Assembly: GCF_024622505.1 (NCBI RefSeq)
Contig: NZ_JANKAS010000001.1
Location: forward strand, 248,001 to 312,000
Length of the DNA stretch: 64,000 nt
Reading direction: 5' to 3'
From: Irregularibacter muris
Lineage (GTDB): Bacteria; Bacillota; Clostridia; Eubacteriales; Garciellaceae
Within the stretch, counting starts at the first letter, position 1. Each line of letters opens with the position of its first letter. Below are positions 37,202 through 46,238 of this stretch, one piece after another. The position numbers and the translations under genes were made by a program. Under the pieces are notes generated by a model, which saw only the letters and a list, made by a program, of their open reading frames with translations, did no database searches and was not told the origin of the DNA.

Positions 37202-38245
37202 ATGGAAATTAAAAAAATGACATTTGCGGTGTTAACGGAAAAGGGAAATGCCGAAGTGCATAAAAGAAATTTGCCAGAGATTGGTGAGGGCCAAGTTTTA
37301 GTAAAGCATGAGGCTTGTAATATCTGTACAACAGACTATGGTCAATGGATGGGATTGAGAGAACATCAGGGATATCCCATGGCAGGTGGTCATGAATGGT
37401 CAGGGAAAATCGTAAAGAAAGGGAAAAATGTACTTAGTGAGCTTGAAATTGGTGACCGAGTTGCCATGGCTTACACCTATTGCGGGCAATGTGATCCATG
37501 TAGGCAGGGAATTACTAGTGAGTGTATTAATGTAAAAAACCAAGCAACAAAGGACGGGTATTTGGGAGCATTTGGATACGCAGATTACAGCGTTAGAGAC
37601 GCTAAAGTACTGATGAAAATGAATCCAGACTTAAATGCCAGTGAGGCAGCATTTCTAGAACCCTTAGCTACAGTTGTAGAAGGTCTTGAAAAAACTAGAA
37701 TAAAACCCTTTGAAACCGTTGTGATTATTGGGGCTGGGACGATGGGGTTATTAAATGCTCAGGCAGTAAGGGCCCACGGAGCTAGGGTAATTATTACCGA
37801 GATCATGGAGAAAAAAATTGCAGCAGCTGAATCCCTAGGTTTTGATGTGATCAATGCTTTGGAAAAAGATCCAGTTGAGGAAGTTCATAAACGAACTAAT
37901 GGACGAGGAGCAGATGCAGTAATTATTGCTGTAGGTACCACAAAAGCAAATGAACAGGCCATGAAAATGGTGAAAAAACTTCATGGACGGATACTATACT
38001 TTGCAGCTGGCTATCCAGCTCCAAAAATGGACGTAGATTCTAATATTATTCATTATAAAAAAATTGAATTAATAGGAACCTATGGGGCAGACATGAAGGA
38101 TTTTTTTACAGCAGCAAAATTATTAAATGAAAAGTTTGTTGATGTGTCCAAACTAGTTGAAAAAACATATAAACTAGGGGATATACAGGAAGCATATAAA
38201 GCTGCAAGTACACTAGGCAGTTTTAGAGTAAGTGTATTACTATAG
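37202..38245 (+). CDS. Zinc-dependent medium-chain dehydrogenase (polyol/threonine type)
   Basis: 347 residues. C-N-I-C near residue 40 and GGHEWSG hold the catalytic zinc site; the four structural-zinc cysteines are in YCGQCDPCRQGITSEC; GAGTMGLLNAQA is the NAD-binding motif. It probably oxidises a polyol or its phosphate to the ketose. aaaggact precedes the ATG, 27 bases after the iron dehydrogenase. It ends the sigma-54 operon. Confidence 0.88.
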   Translation: MEIKKMTFAVLTEKGNAEVHKRNLPEIGEGQVLVKHEACNICTTDYGQWMGLREHQGYPMAGGHEWSGKIVKKGKNVLSELEIGDRVAMAYTYCGQCDPCRQGITSECINVKNQATKDGYLGAFGYADYSVRDAKVLMKMNPDLNASEAAFLEPLATVVEGLEKTRIKPFETVVIIGAGTMGLLNAQAVRAHGARVIITEIMEKKIAAAESLGFDVINALEKDPVEEVHKRTNGRGADAVIIAVGTTKANEQAMKMVKKLHGRILYFAAGYPAPKMDVDSNIIHYKKIELIGTYGADMKDFFTAAKLLNEKFVDVSKLVEKTYKLGDIQEAYKAASTLGSFRVSVLL

Positions 38246-38278
38246 GTATGGAAAATATAAAGGTAAAATATGAAATAA

Positions 38279-38326
38279 AATATACACCAAGAAGCAACCT
38301 AAAAGGGTTGCTTCTTGGTGTATATT
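38279..38326 (+). terminator. Terminator of the PTS operon
   Basis: Arms 38279-38299 and 38306-38326 are exact 21-base reverse complements around taaaag. Strong stem, modest T content. 38327-38521 otherwise shows no gene. Confidence 0.8.
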
Positions 38327-38521
38327 AATCATTACAACTTTAAAAGGGTTTAAAGAGGAGGATTCATTGTAAGTCTGTACGAAAAAAAGTAAGTATGATA
38401 AAATAGCTATTAATTGATAATGCTTTACATTTAGATAAAAAAGTAACAATGTGTTGATAAAATTTCAAAGTCATTTGGAAATATAATTTCTAGACTCAAT
38501 ATCAAAAGGAGGACTGGATAA

Positions 38522-39370
38522 ATGTACAAGATTATTCGAAAAAGAGTACTTAATCCTTATGTTAAATCAATGGATATCCATGCACCGGCTATAGCAAAAA
38601 AAGCGGAGCCAGGACAATTTATTATTTTAAGAGTATATGAAGGCGGAGAAAGAATTCCTCTAACTATTGCGGATTATAATAGGGTGGAAGGTACAGTAAC
38701 GATTATTTTTCAAGAAGTTGGAAAAACTACCCAATTACTTGGAAATATGGAGGAAGGGCAACATCTGTTAGACTTTGTAGGCCCATTAGGAGAAGCATCT
38801 CATTTGGAAGGGTATAAAAAAGTGGCGGTGATAGGGGGAGGTCTAGGAACAGCAATCGCCTTTCCTCAAGCCAAGAAATTGCATAGTTTAGGAGCCCAAG
38901 TTCATCTGATTGCTGGGTTTAGAAATAAGGATTTAATTATTCTTGAGGAGGAAATGACAGCAATAAGTGATGAAATCTTTATCACAACGGATGATGGATC
39001 TAATGGAAATAAAGGATTTGTGACCAATGTATTACAAAATCAAATAGACCAAGGAAATGAATATGATTTAGTGATAGCGATTGGACCACTTCCCATGATG
39101 AAGGCGGTATGTGATTTAACTAGGGATTATGAGATAAAAACCATTATTAGTATGAATCCGGTAATGATTGATGGTACGGGTATGTGTGGAGGATGTCGGG
39201 TAACTGTAGGAGGTAAAACTAAATTTGCCTGTGTAGACGGCCCTGATTTTGATGGACATCTCATAGACTTTGATGAAGCCATGAGGAGACAATCTATGTA
39301 TAAGGATCAAGAAAGGTCCTCTGCAAAAGATCATGAATGTACTATGGGAGGTGTACTAAAAAATGCCTAA
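38522..39370 (+). CDS. nfnA: NADH-dependent ferredoxin:NADP oxidoreductase subunit A
   Basis: 282 residues. An FAD-binding N-terminal half (GQFIILRVYEGGERIPLT) and NAD-binding middle (AVIGGGLGTAIAFPQAK) are followed by the [2Fe-2S] motif DGTGMCGGCRVTVGGK with a later Cys. With NfnB it bifurcates electrons from NADPH to ferredoxin and NAD+. The gene overlaps nfnB by 8 bases, and aaaggagg precedes it. Sulfide dehydrogenase subunits share this architecture; the adjacent gene supports Nfn. Confidence 0.9.
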   Translation: MYKIIRKRVLNPYVKSMDIHAPAIAKKAEPGQFIILRVYEGGERIPLTIADYNRVEGTVTIIFQEVGKTTQLLGNMEEGQHLLDFVGPLGEASHLEGYKKVAVIGGGLGTAIAFPQAKKLHSLGAQVHLIAGFRNKDLIILEEEMTAISDEIFITTDDGSNGNKGFVTNVLQNQIDQGNEYDLVIAIGPLPMMKAVCDLTRDYEIKTIISMNPVMIDGTGMCGGCRVTVGGKTKFACVDGPDFDGHLIDFDEAMRRQSMYKDQERSSAKDHECTMGGVLKNA

Positions 39371-40754
39371 TATGTCCTTGAAAAAAGTTCCAATATCAGA
39401 AAGAAATCCACAAGTAAGAAACAAAAACTTTTTAGAAGTAGTTTTGGGATACACAGAGGCATCAGCCATAGAAGAGGCTAAAAGATGTTTGCAATGCAAA
39501 CACAAACCTTGTGTACAGGGATGTCCAGTAAATGTAAAAATTCCCGAATTTATCAAATTGGTAGCAGAAGGAGATTTTCAAGGGGCCTATCATAAGATAA
39601 AAGAGACCAATTCCTTACCTGCTGTATGTGGCAGAGTATGTCCCCAGGAAAATCAATGTGAAGGACTATGTGTTAGAGGGAAAAAGGGAGAACCCGTTGG
39701 GGTTGGAAGATTAGAAAGATTTGTAGCAGATTGGTATATGGAAAATGTTCAGGAAGAGAAGATAGATATACAACCTAATGGAAAGAAAGTAGCCATCGTT
39801 GGCTCAGGACCAGCAGGTCTTTCTTGTGCAGGAGATTTAGCAAAAATGGGCTATGAAGTAACTATTTTTGAAGCCTTCCATACCCCTGGGGGAGTATTAG
39901 TTTATGGAATACCAGAATTTAGATTGCCCAAGGAAATTGTAAATAAGGAAGTGCAGTCTTTACAAAATTTAGGTGTTACCATTAAAAACAACATGGTCAT
40001 AGGTAGAATATATTCCATTGATGAGCTCATAGAAGAGGATTTTGAAGCCGTTTTTGTAGGCACTGGTGCAGGATTACCCAACTTTTTAAATATCCCAGGG
40101 GAGAACTTAAATGGTGTATATACGGCCAATGAATTTCTAACGAGAGTCAACCTTATGAAAGCTTACAAGTTTCCAGAATATGATACGCCTATTAGGATCG
40201 GAAAGAAGGTGGCAGTCATAGGAGGTGGCAATGTAGCTATGGATGCTGCCCGAAGTGCCAAAAGATTAGGAGCAGAAGAAGTTTATATCATCTACCGTCG
40301 ATCTGAAGAGGAAATGCCTGCAAGGCTGGAAGAAGTACACCATGCAAAAGAAGAGGGCATTATTTTTAAACTTTTGGTTAATCCAACAGAAATTTTAGGC
40401 ACAGAGGATGGTTGGGTAGAAGCCATAAAATGCATTGATATGGAACTAGGGCAACCCGATGATTCTGGTAGAAGAAGACCTGTTCCTAAGGAGGGATCAG
40501 AGCATCAGTTAGAAGTAGAAACGGTTATTATAGCTATAGGTCAATCTCCCAATCCACTAATAAAGTCCACTACAAAAGGGCTAAAAACCCAAAAATGGGG
40601 TGGTATTCTTGTGGAAGAAGAAACGGGAGCTACAAATAAACCAGGGGTATATGCTGGTGGCGATGCTGTTACAGGGGCGGCCACAGTAATTTTAGCTATG
40701 GGAGCAGGAAAAACTGCCGCTAGGGCTATTCATGAACAGTTGATGGTGAAATAA
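39363..40754 (+). CDS. nfnB: NADPH-dependent ferredoxin:NAD oxidoreductase subunit B (GltD-like)
   Basis: 463 residues. The cysteine-rich N-terminus CLQCKHKPCVQGCPVN and CGRVCPQENQCEGLC binds two [4Fe-4S] clusters; two Rossmann motifs, VGSGPAGLSCAGD and VIGGGNVAMDAARSAKRLG, hold FAD and NADPH; the end GGDAVTGAATVILAM is typical. Without a large glutamate synthase subunit next to it and with NfnA upstream, it is NfnB rather than GltD. Confidence 0.92.
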   Translation: MPNMSLKKVPISERNPQVRNKNFLEVVLGYTEASAIEEAKRCLQCKHKPCVQGCPVNVKIPEFIKLVAEGDFQGAYHKIKETNSLPAVCGRVCPQENQCEGLCVRGKKGEPVGVGRLERFVADWYMENVQEEKIDIQPNGKKVAIVGSGPAGLSCAGDLAKMGYEVTIFEAFHTPGGVLVYGIPEFRLPKEIVNKEVQSLQNLGVTIKNNMVIGRIYSIDELIEEDFEAVFVGTGAGLPNFLNIPGENLNGVYTANEFLTRVNLMKAYKFPEYDTPIRIGKKVAVIGGGNVAMDAARSAKRLGAEEVYIIYRRSEEEMPARLEEVHHAKEEGIIFKLLVNPTEILGTEDGWVEAIKCIDMELGQPDDSGRRRPVPKEGSEHQLEVETVIIAIGQSPNPLIKSTTKGLKTQKWGGILVEEETGATNKPGVYAGGDAVTGAATVILAMGAGKTAARAIHEQLMVK

Positions 40755-40792
40755 GAAAATTTTATTCTTATCAATATATAAATAATAGTTAT

Positions 40793-40831
40793 AGAGGAAT
40801 GCTAAAGGATAGATATAGCATTCCTTTCTTA
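40793..40831 (+). terminator. Terminator of nfnAB
   Basis: agaggaatgct and agcattcctttct pair around a 13-base loop. Confidence 0.7.
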
Positions 40832-40966
40832 CGCTAGAACAGCTCCCTATTCTATGGGAGGATATTATTATTTATAATCAAGAGAAAGGGAATAAAGGAT
40901 ATTGATCTTCCTCCATAAATGGGGAAGAAACAGATTTATAGATCATAAATAAAAATTGGAGGAAAA

Positions 40967-42277
40967 ATGAATATGATGAAAAACTTTGGGGTATTAGGTA
41001 TTAATAGAGAAATGAGTGCTACATTAGCCAAAAACGGCATAAAAGAACCAACACCAATACAGGTAAAAACTATTCCAGTACTTATGAAGGGGCTGGATGT
41101 TATTGCCCAAGCTCAAACAGGCACGGGAAAAACCCTTGCTTTTATGCTCCCCATCATAGAAAAAATTGACGCAAACAAGCCTTTTATACAGGCTCTCATT
41201 GTTACACCCACTAGGGAACTGGCTATCCAGATAACATCAGAAGCAAAGAAACTAGTAGCGAATAAAGATATAAAAATATTATCTGCCTATGGAGGTCAGG
41301 ATGTAGAAGGGCAGATTAGAAAGTTAAAAAAAGATATACATATTGTGATAGGAACACCAGGACGATTACTAGACCATCTGAGAAGAAAAACCATCAATAT
41401 AGGTAAAGTTTCCATGCTTGTTCTCGATGAAGCGGATCAAATGCTCCACATGGGGTTTTTAAATGAGGTAGAAGATATCATAAGGCAAACACCTAGGGAG
41501 CGCCAAACCATGTTTTTCTCAGCTACAATGCCTAAGGGAGTAGGGGCTATGGCAACTCGATATATGAACCAACCTGTGCAAATACAAGTACAAAGTGAGA
41601 GAATAATCCTTGATGAAATAAGGCAAATAGTGATAAAAACTACCGATAGGAAAAAACAGGGCGAACTATGCATGACCATAGATAAGTATAGGCCCTTTAT
41701 GGCCATAATCTTTTGTCGTACTAAACGCCGTGTAAGTGCACTAAATTATGCCTTGGGAGAGAAGGGGTACAATGTAGAAGAACTTCATGGAGATCTAAGT
41801 CAAGCAAAGCGGGAAAGAGTAATGAAAGCCTTTAGAAAGGCGGATATACAGCTTCTTGTGGCAACCGATGTGGCTGCCCGGGGATTAGATATAGAGGGAG
41901 TAACCCATGTGTTTAACTATGATATGCCCCAGGATACAGAAGGGTATATCCACCGTATAGGGCGTACCGGTCGAGCAGGGGAAAAGGGGGTGGCTATTAC
42001 CTTTGCAACGCTCAGGGATGACCAAATGCTAAATAGCATAGAAAAAGAAATAGGGATGAACTTAGAAAAGATAAGTTCACAACAGATTGGGGAAAAAAGC
42101 AATGATGATAAAGCTCCCAGTCATGGCACGGGAAAGAATAAAAAATATAATAAAATAGCAAAGTTCTCGGATAAGAGAAGACAGGAAAAAAGCTGGACAA
42201 AGGATAAAAAATCTGGGGGATCTCAAAAACAAAAGATTCAAGGGAAAAAGAGAGCAACTAGGGGGAGAAATCGTTAA
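40967..42277 (+). CDS. DEAD-box RNA helicase with basic C-terminal tail
   Basis: 436 residues. Q motif ([10 protein letters not shown]), Walker [13 protein letters not shown] box LDEADQM, SAT, and [10 protein letters not shown] are all intact. The last 60 residues are rich in Lys and Arg ([20 protein letters not shown]), a likely RNA-binding tail. It unwinds short RNA duplexes, probably in ribosome assembly or cold growth like CshA. ggagga precedes the ATG. Confidence 0.92.
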   Translation: MNMMKNFGVLGINREMSATLAKNGIKEPTPIQVKTIPVLMKGLDVIAQAQTGTGKTLAFMLPIIEKIDANKPFIQALIVTPTRELAIQITSEAKKLVANKDIKILSAYGGQDVEGQIRKLKKDIHIVIGTPGRLLDHLRRKTINIGKVSMLVLDEADQMLHMGFLNEVEDIIRQTPRERQTMFFSATMPKGVGAMATRYMNQPVQIQVQSERIILDEIRQIVIKTTDRKKQGELCMTIDKYRPFMAIIFCRTKRRVSALNYALGEKGYNVEELHGDLSQAKRERVMKAFRKADIQLLVATDVAARGLDIEGVTHVFNYDMPQDTEGYIHRIGRTGRAGEKGVAITFATLRDDQMLNSIEKEIGMNLEKISSQQIGEKSNDDKAPSHGTGKNKKYNKIAKFSDKRRQEKSWTKDKKSGGSQKQKIQGKKRATRGRNR

Positions 42278-42314
42278 AAACAATAGAGTCGTGCATGACA
42301 AGGAGAAGTTATAT

Positions 42315-42343
42315 TTGTTTTTACGTATAAAAAAAGATACAAT
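42315..42343 (+). promoter_or_regulatory. Promoter for the 2-hydroxyacid dehydrogenase gene
   Basis: TTGTTT, 17-base spacer, TACAAT. Confidence 0.55.
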
Positions 42344-42379
42344 AAGAATAACTTTAGATATAAAAGGAGCGTGTTACTG

Positions 42380-43333
42380 TTGAAAATTGTATTATTGGAA
42401 CCACTTTCTATTCGTGAAGAAAAGCTAAAAAATTTATCCAGCAAACTCTTAGAAATGGGTCATGAATTCATAGCTTATGATACAGTAGAAAAAGATGAAG
42501 AGATTTTGAAAGAGAGAGTCAAGGATGCAGATATACTCATTATAGCCAATAATCCTTTAAGTGGTGAAGTGATAAAGGCAGCAAAAAATTTAAAATACAT
42601 ATCCGTGGCTTTTACAGGGTATGACCACATTGACCAAGAAATTTGTCAGGCTAGAGGAATAAAAGTATCCAATGCTCAAGGATATGCCACTGAGGCTGTG
42701 GCGGAGCTAACCCTAGGCATGATCATCACCTTACTAAGAAATATAGTAAAATGTGATGAGGTCACACGATGTGAGGGAACAAAAGCAGGGTTGATGGGAA
42801 ATGAGTTAAATGGAAAAACCGTAGGAATTGTTGGAACAGGTGGTATTGGACTGCGTACAGCAGAGCTATTAAAAGTATTCAATTGTAATCTTTTGGGATA
42901 TAATAGATCTCAATCTCCAAAAGCAAAGGAATTAGGTATCCAATATGTGAGTCTAAAGGAATTGATGTCAAAAAGTGATATCGTATCCTTGCATGTTCCT
43001 CTAACAAAGGATACAAAAGAATTAATTGGGGAAGAAGAATTATCCTGGATGAAGAAAAATGCTATTCTTATTAATACTGCTAGGGGACCTGTATTGGATA
43101 GTAAGGCTTTAGCAGCTGCATTAAATGAAGATAGAATTGCCGGAGCAGGAATAGATGTATTTGAAATAGAGCCTCCCATTGCCCCTGACCATCCTTTCTT
43201 TCATGCCAAAAATGTTTTAGTTACACCCCATGTAGCCTTTGCTACAGAGGAATCCATGATAAAAAGAGCAAAAATTGTATTTGATAATGTTTACTCATGG
43301 ATGAATGGAGAAGAAAAAAATATTGTTATTTAA
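42380..43333 (+). CDS. D-isomer-specific 2-hydroxyacid dehydrogenase
   Basis: 317 residues from TTG 42380, 10 bases after aaggag; GTG 42371 is only 1 base from that site. GTGGIGLRTAELLKVF is the NAD-binding motif; active-site residues appear as NTARGPVLDS (Arg), GIDVFEIEPP (Glu region) and TPHVAFAT (His). It interconverts a 2-oxoacid and a D-2-hydroxyacid. The side-chain specificity (lactate, glycerate, phosphoglycerate) is not evident. Confidence 0.87.
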   Translation: MKIVLLEPLSIREEKLKNLSSKLLEMGHEFIAYDTVEKDEEILKERVKDADILIIANNPLSGEVIKAAKNLKYISVAFTGYDHIDQEICQARGIKVSNAQGYATEAVAELTLGMIITLLRNIVKCDEVTRCEGTKAGLMGNELNGKTVGIVGTGGIGLRTAELLKVFNCNLLGYNRSQSPKAKELGIQYVSLKELMSKSDIVSLHVPLTKDTKELIGEEELSWMKKNAILINTARGPVLDSKALAAALNEDRIAGAGIDVFEIEPPIAPDHPFFHAKNVLVTPHVAFATEESMIKRAKIVFDNVYSWMNGEEKNIVI

Positions 43334-43358
43334 AAACAGTGGTATTTACCACTGTTTT
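43333..43358 (+). terminator. Terminator of the dehydrogenase gene
   Basis: aaaacagtggt and accactgtttt pair perfectly around attt, starting at the stop codon. Confidence 0.85.
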
Positions 43359-43365
43359 TACTTTA

Positions 43366-43430
43366 AAAGAACAAAGCTTATCTGTTGGCAAGAGATCACC
43401 TTTTCTATTCTACATTTTCCGTCAAGTAGG
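43366..43430 (+). repeat. Two-hairpin intergenic element, degenerate copy D
   Basis: ctgttggcaagagatcacct then ttctattctacattttccg matches the right part of copies A and B (tggcaaggaaccaaac, ctattttac). The second hairpin has largely decayed. As with the other copies it follows a terminator and precedes a gene, here the DbpA-like helicase. Confidence 0.4.
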
Positions 43431-43489
43431 ATTTTATAGATTTTTGGGTAGAATAAGGCTAAATACAAGTTATAGTGAGGTAAATATTA

Positions 43490-44935
43490 ATGAATAAAGT
43501 AAGCTTTCAGGATTTTAAGTTAGATGAAAAAATAATAAGAGCATTAGAAAAATTGGGATATATGACCCCTACCAATGTTCAAGAGAAAGTACTGCCCTCT
43601 GCACTGGAGAGCATAGATCTTATTGTTAAGTCCCAAACTGGTAGCGGAAAGACAGCTGCCTTTGCTATCCCAATCTGTGAGAGGATAGAAATAGAGGAAA
43701 ACAGTCCACAGGCTTTAATCTTAGTACCTACCCGGGAATTGGCCGTACAGGTTAAAGAAGAATTATTCAACATAGGAAGATTTAAAAGAATAAGATGCGA
43801 AGCTATTTTTGGAAAACAATCTTTTGAACGTCAGGTCAGAGAGTTAAAACAAAGAGTGCACATTATTGTAGGTACGCCCGGCAGAACATTAGATCATATA
43901 CAAAAAGGCAATATTAATCTGGAAAAAATAAATTACTTGGTCATTGACGAAGCAGACAAAATGTTAAATATGGGATTTATTGAAGATGTGGAAACGATTA
44001 TAAAAACCTTGCCTATCTCTAGAACAACTATGTTATTTTCCGCTACAATCCCGGAAAAAATCCTATATCTTTGTGAAAAACATATGGAAGAGCCGAAATT
44101 GATTGAGATAAGCTCAAAAAATCCTGCGACAGAGAGAATACAACAATACTATTATCCCGTGGAAGAAAAGGGGAAATTTAGTTTGCTAAATAAGTTAATC
44201 TATGTTTATAGACCAGATAGTTGTATTTTGTTTTGCAATACAAAAAATACCGTAAACTGGCTTTTGCAAAAGATGCAGAGCAAAGGCTATCGTTGTGGTG
44301 CACTACATGGCGGAATGGAACAGGAGGAACGGCTTACAGTGATGAAGGAGTTTAGACAAGGGACCTTTGGCTTTTTGATTGCCACCGATGTGGCCGCCAG
44401 GGGAATTGATATAGAGAATATCAACCTTGTGGTAAATTTTGATGTCCCTGTAGAAAAGGAATCTTATATCCATAGAATTGGAAGAACGGGACGGGCAGAA
44501 AAACAAGGTGTTGCTCTCACCCTAGTAACCCCAAGAGAAGTGAGATGGTTTAATCAAATTGAGGATTATTTAGCTTATAAAATATCGCCAGGGGAATTAC
44601 CCTCGGAAAAAGATATAGAACAAGGAAGGAAAGCTTTTCAGGAGCAAGTACAACATAAGCCAAAGATGAAAAAAGATAAGGGGTTAAAATTAAATCAAGA
44701 AATTACAAAGATTTATATTAAAGCAGGGAAAAATAAAAAAATAAGACCAGGGGATATTTTAGGGGCAATGACAAGTATCCAAGGAATTGCATCAGAAGAT
44801 ATCGGAATTATTGATATTCAGGACAATATATCCTATGTAGATATACTGAATGGAAAGGAAAAAATAGTCTTAAACCAACTTCCCAAAACTACAATTAAAG
44901 GAAAAAAAATAAAAGTAGATAGAGCAATAAAATAG
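43490..44935 (+). CDS. dbpA: DbpA/YxiN-type DEAD-box RNA helicase
   Basis: 481 residues. Q motif, Walker A SQTGSGKT, DEAD (VIDEADKM), SAT and [11 protein letters not shown] are intact. Residues 400-481 (IKAGKNKKIRPGDILGAMTS, GIIDIQDNISYVDIL) form the RRM-like DbpA C-terminal domain, which in E. coli and Bacillus binds hairpin 92 of 23S rRNA. It acts in large-subunit assembly. gtgaggt precedes the ATG. It is convergent with the SASP gene. Confidence 0.9.
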   Translation: MNKVSFQDFKLDEKIIRALEKLGYMTPTNVQEKVLPSALESIDLIVKSQTGSGKTAAFAIPICERIEIEENSPQALILVPTRELAVQVKEELFNIGRFKRIRCEAIFGKQSFERQVRELKQRVHIIVGTPGRTLDHIQKGNINLEKINYLVIDEADKMLNMGFIEDVETIIKTLPISRTTMLFSATIPEKILYLCEKHMEEPKLIEISSKNPATERIQQYYYPVEEKGKFSLLNKLIYVYRPDSCILFCNTKNTVNWLLQKMQSKGYRCGALHGGMEQEERLTVMKEFRQGTFGFLIATDVAARGIDIENINLVVNFDVPVEKESYIHRIGRTGRAEKQGVALTLVTPREVRWFNQIEDYLAYKISPGELPSEKDIEQGRKAFQEQVQHKPKMKKDKGLKLNQEITKIYIKAGKNKKIRPGDILGAMTSIQGIASEDIGIIDIQDNISYVDILNGKEKIVLNQLPKTTIKGKKIKVDRAIK

Positions 44936-44949
44936 AAAAAATATATTTA

Positions 44950-44991
44950 AAAATCAAAGGAGATCCGCAAATATGGATCTCCTTTGATTTT
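44950..44991. terminator. Bidirectional terminator between convergent genes
   Basis: aaaatcaaaggagatcc and ggatctcctttgatttt form a perfect 17-bp stem around gcaaatat. Confidence 0.9.
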
Positions 44992-44999
44992 ATATTAAA

Positions 45000-45209
45000 T
45001 TATTTACCTGCCATTTGATTTTGCGCCTTTTCAATCATTTTCTTGACCATAGTACCACCAACATAACCATTTTCTCTGGAAGTTAAATTACCTTTATCCA
45101 TTGAATCATAGTTTGCAATTCCAAGTTCGTTAGCTACTTCTAGTTTAAAACTATCAAGGGCTTTTCTAGCTTCAGGAACTAAAACTCTATTACTACTTCT
45201 GTTTGCCAT
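45000..45209 (-). CDS. Alpha/beta-type small acid-soluble spore protein
   Basis: 69 residues from the ATG 7 bases after aggaggtg; an ATG 9 bases earlier lies in the ribosome site. LEVANELGI surrounds the GPR protease cleavage site and NLTSRENGYVGGTMVKKMI is the DNA-binding C-terminal signature. These proteins coat spore DNA and protect it from UV and heat. Expressed in the forespore. Confidence 0.96.
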   Translation of the reverse strand: MANRSSNRVLVPEARKALDSFKLEVANELGIANYDSMDKGNLTSRENGYVGGTMVKKMIEKAQNQMAGK

Positions 45210-45240
45210 AGTTTTCACCTCCTAATTGGTTTTGCAATAA

Positions 45241-45268
45241 TAGTATGTGTAGTTTTGTTGAGAATACA
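45241..45268 (-). promoter_or_regulatory. Candidate forespore (sigma-G-like) promoter of the SASP gene
   Basis: Minus strand: TGTATT, 15-base spacer, CATACTA. The -10 matches sigma-F/G preference exactly; the spacing is somewhat short. Confidence 0.45.
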
Positions 45269-45437
45269 CTATGTAAAGTATGGATAAGTTGTTAAACACA
45301 GGAAAATAATCTTCTGTATTTATACTTTGTTGAGGTTTTTATCTATGATAAAATGTATTTTGGATCATTGAGAATTTTTAAAAGATAGTTTTTCGCAAAA
45401 ATAATAAAAATAACCAATTATAGAGGTGATTATTAAA

Positions 45438-46184
45438 ATGTTACATTCCTTCTCAAGAACAGAAATGTTAATAGGAACTGAGGGATTAAATAAATTAAAA
45501 AATAGTAAAGTTGCTGTTTTTGGAATTGGTGGAGTGGGGACTTTTGTTGTAGAAGGCTTAGTTCGTTCAGGAGTAGGTTCTTTTGTATTGATAGATGATG
45601 ATGATATTTGCTTAACCAATATCAATAGACAAATCCATGCTACTAGAAAAACAGTAGGAAAACCCAAGGTAGAGGTCATGAAAGAACGAATTTTAGAAAT
45701 TGCCCCCAAAGCCCAAGTGGAAGTTTTTCAGGAATTATACAACCCAGAAAGTGCAGAGAAAATGCTATCCCAGGAATACTCCTATGTGGTAGATGCTATT
45801 GATATGGTCTCCTCTAAACTGGATTTAGTAGAAAGATGCCATAAAATGAATATTCCTATGATGAGCAGTATGGGAGCTGGAAATAAATTAAATCCTACGA
45901 TGTTAGAGGTCGCAGATATTTATAAAACATCGGTGTGCCCCTTAGCGAGGGTAATGAGAACTGAACTAAGAAAAAGAAATATTCCTAAATTAAAGGTAGT
46001 GTTTTCTAAGGAAAAGCCTTTAACACCCTTAGAGTTAGATGGGGGTTGCAAAACAAATTGCATATGTCCTAGCAAAGATAGGACTTGTGTTGAAAGAAGA
46101 CAAATTCCAGGTAGCGTATCCTTTGTACCTTCGGTAGCAGGTTTAATCATTGCATCAGAGGTAGTGAAGGATTTAATCAGATAA
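45438..46184 (+). CDS. tcdA: tRNA threonylcarbamoyladenosine dehydratase
   Basis: 248 residues from the ATG 8 bases after agaggtga; GTG 45426 is part of that site. The E1-like/ThiF fold has GIGGVGTFVVEGLVRSGVG (core GIGGVG) for ATP, DDDICLTNINRQ, and the late PGSVSFVPSVAGLIIA. TcdA cyclises t6A37 to ct6A in tRNAs reading ANN codons. Cysteines near residue 200 (CKTNCICPSKDRTC) may bind metal. Confidence 0.9.
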   Translation: MLHSFSRTEMLIGTEGLNKLKNSKVAVFGIGGVGTFVVEGLVRSGVGSFVLIDDDDICLTNINRQIHATRKTVGKPKVEVMKERILEIAPKAQVEVFQELYNPESAEKMLSQEYSYVVDAIDMVSSKLDLVERCHKMNIPMMSSMGAGNKLNPTMLEVADIYKTSVCPLARVMRTELRKRNIPKLKVVFSKEKPLTPLELDGGCKTNCICPSKDRTCVERRQIPGSVSFVPSVAGLIIASEVVKDLIR

Positions 46185-46197
46185 TAAGGGAAGAATT

Positions 46198-46238
46198 AAG
46201 GTAGAAAAACCTTTATTTCATTGAGGTTTTTCTACCTT
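46198..46238. terminator. Bidirectional terminator between convergent genes
   Basis: aaggtagaaaaacct and aggtttttctacctt form a perfect 15-bp stem. The right arm lies inside the end of the minus-strand gene. Confidence 0.8.

Noticed and set aside
39363-40754. Glutamate synthase small subunit GltD
   Set aside because: No large GltB gene is adjacent and an NfnA-type partner overlaps the 5' end, so NfnB is the better call.
43297-43497. 66-residue frame across the end of the dehydrogenase gene
   Set aside because: It overlaps the real gene, the terminator and the degenerate repeat, and has no ribosome site.
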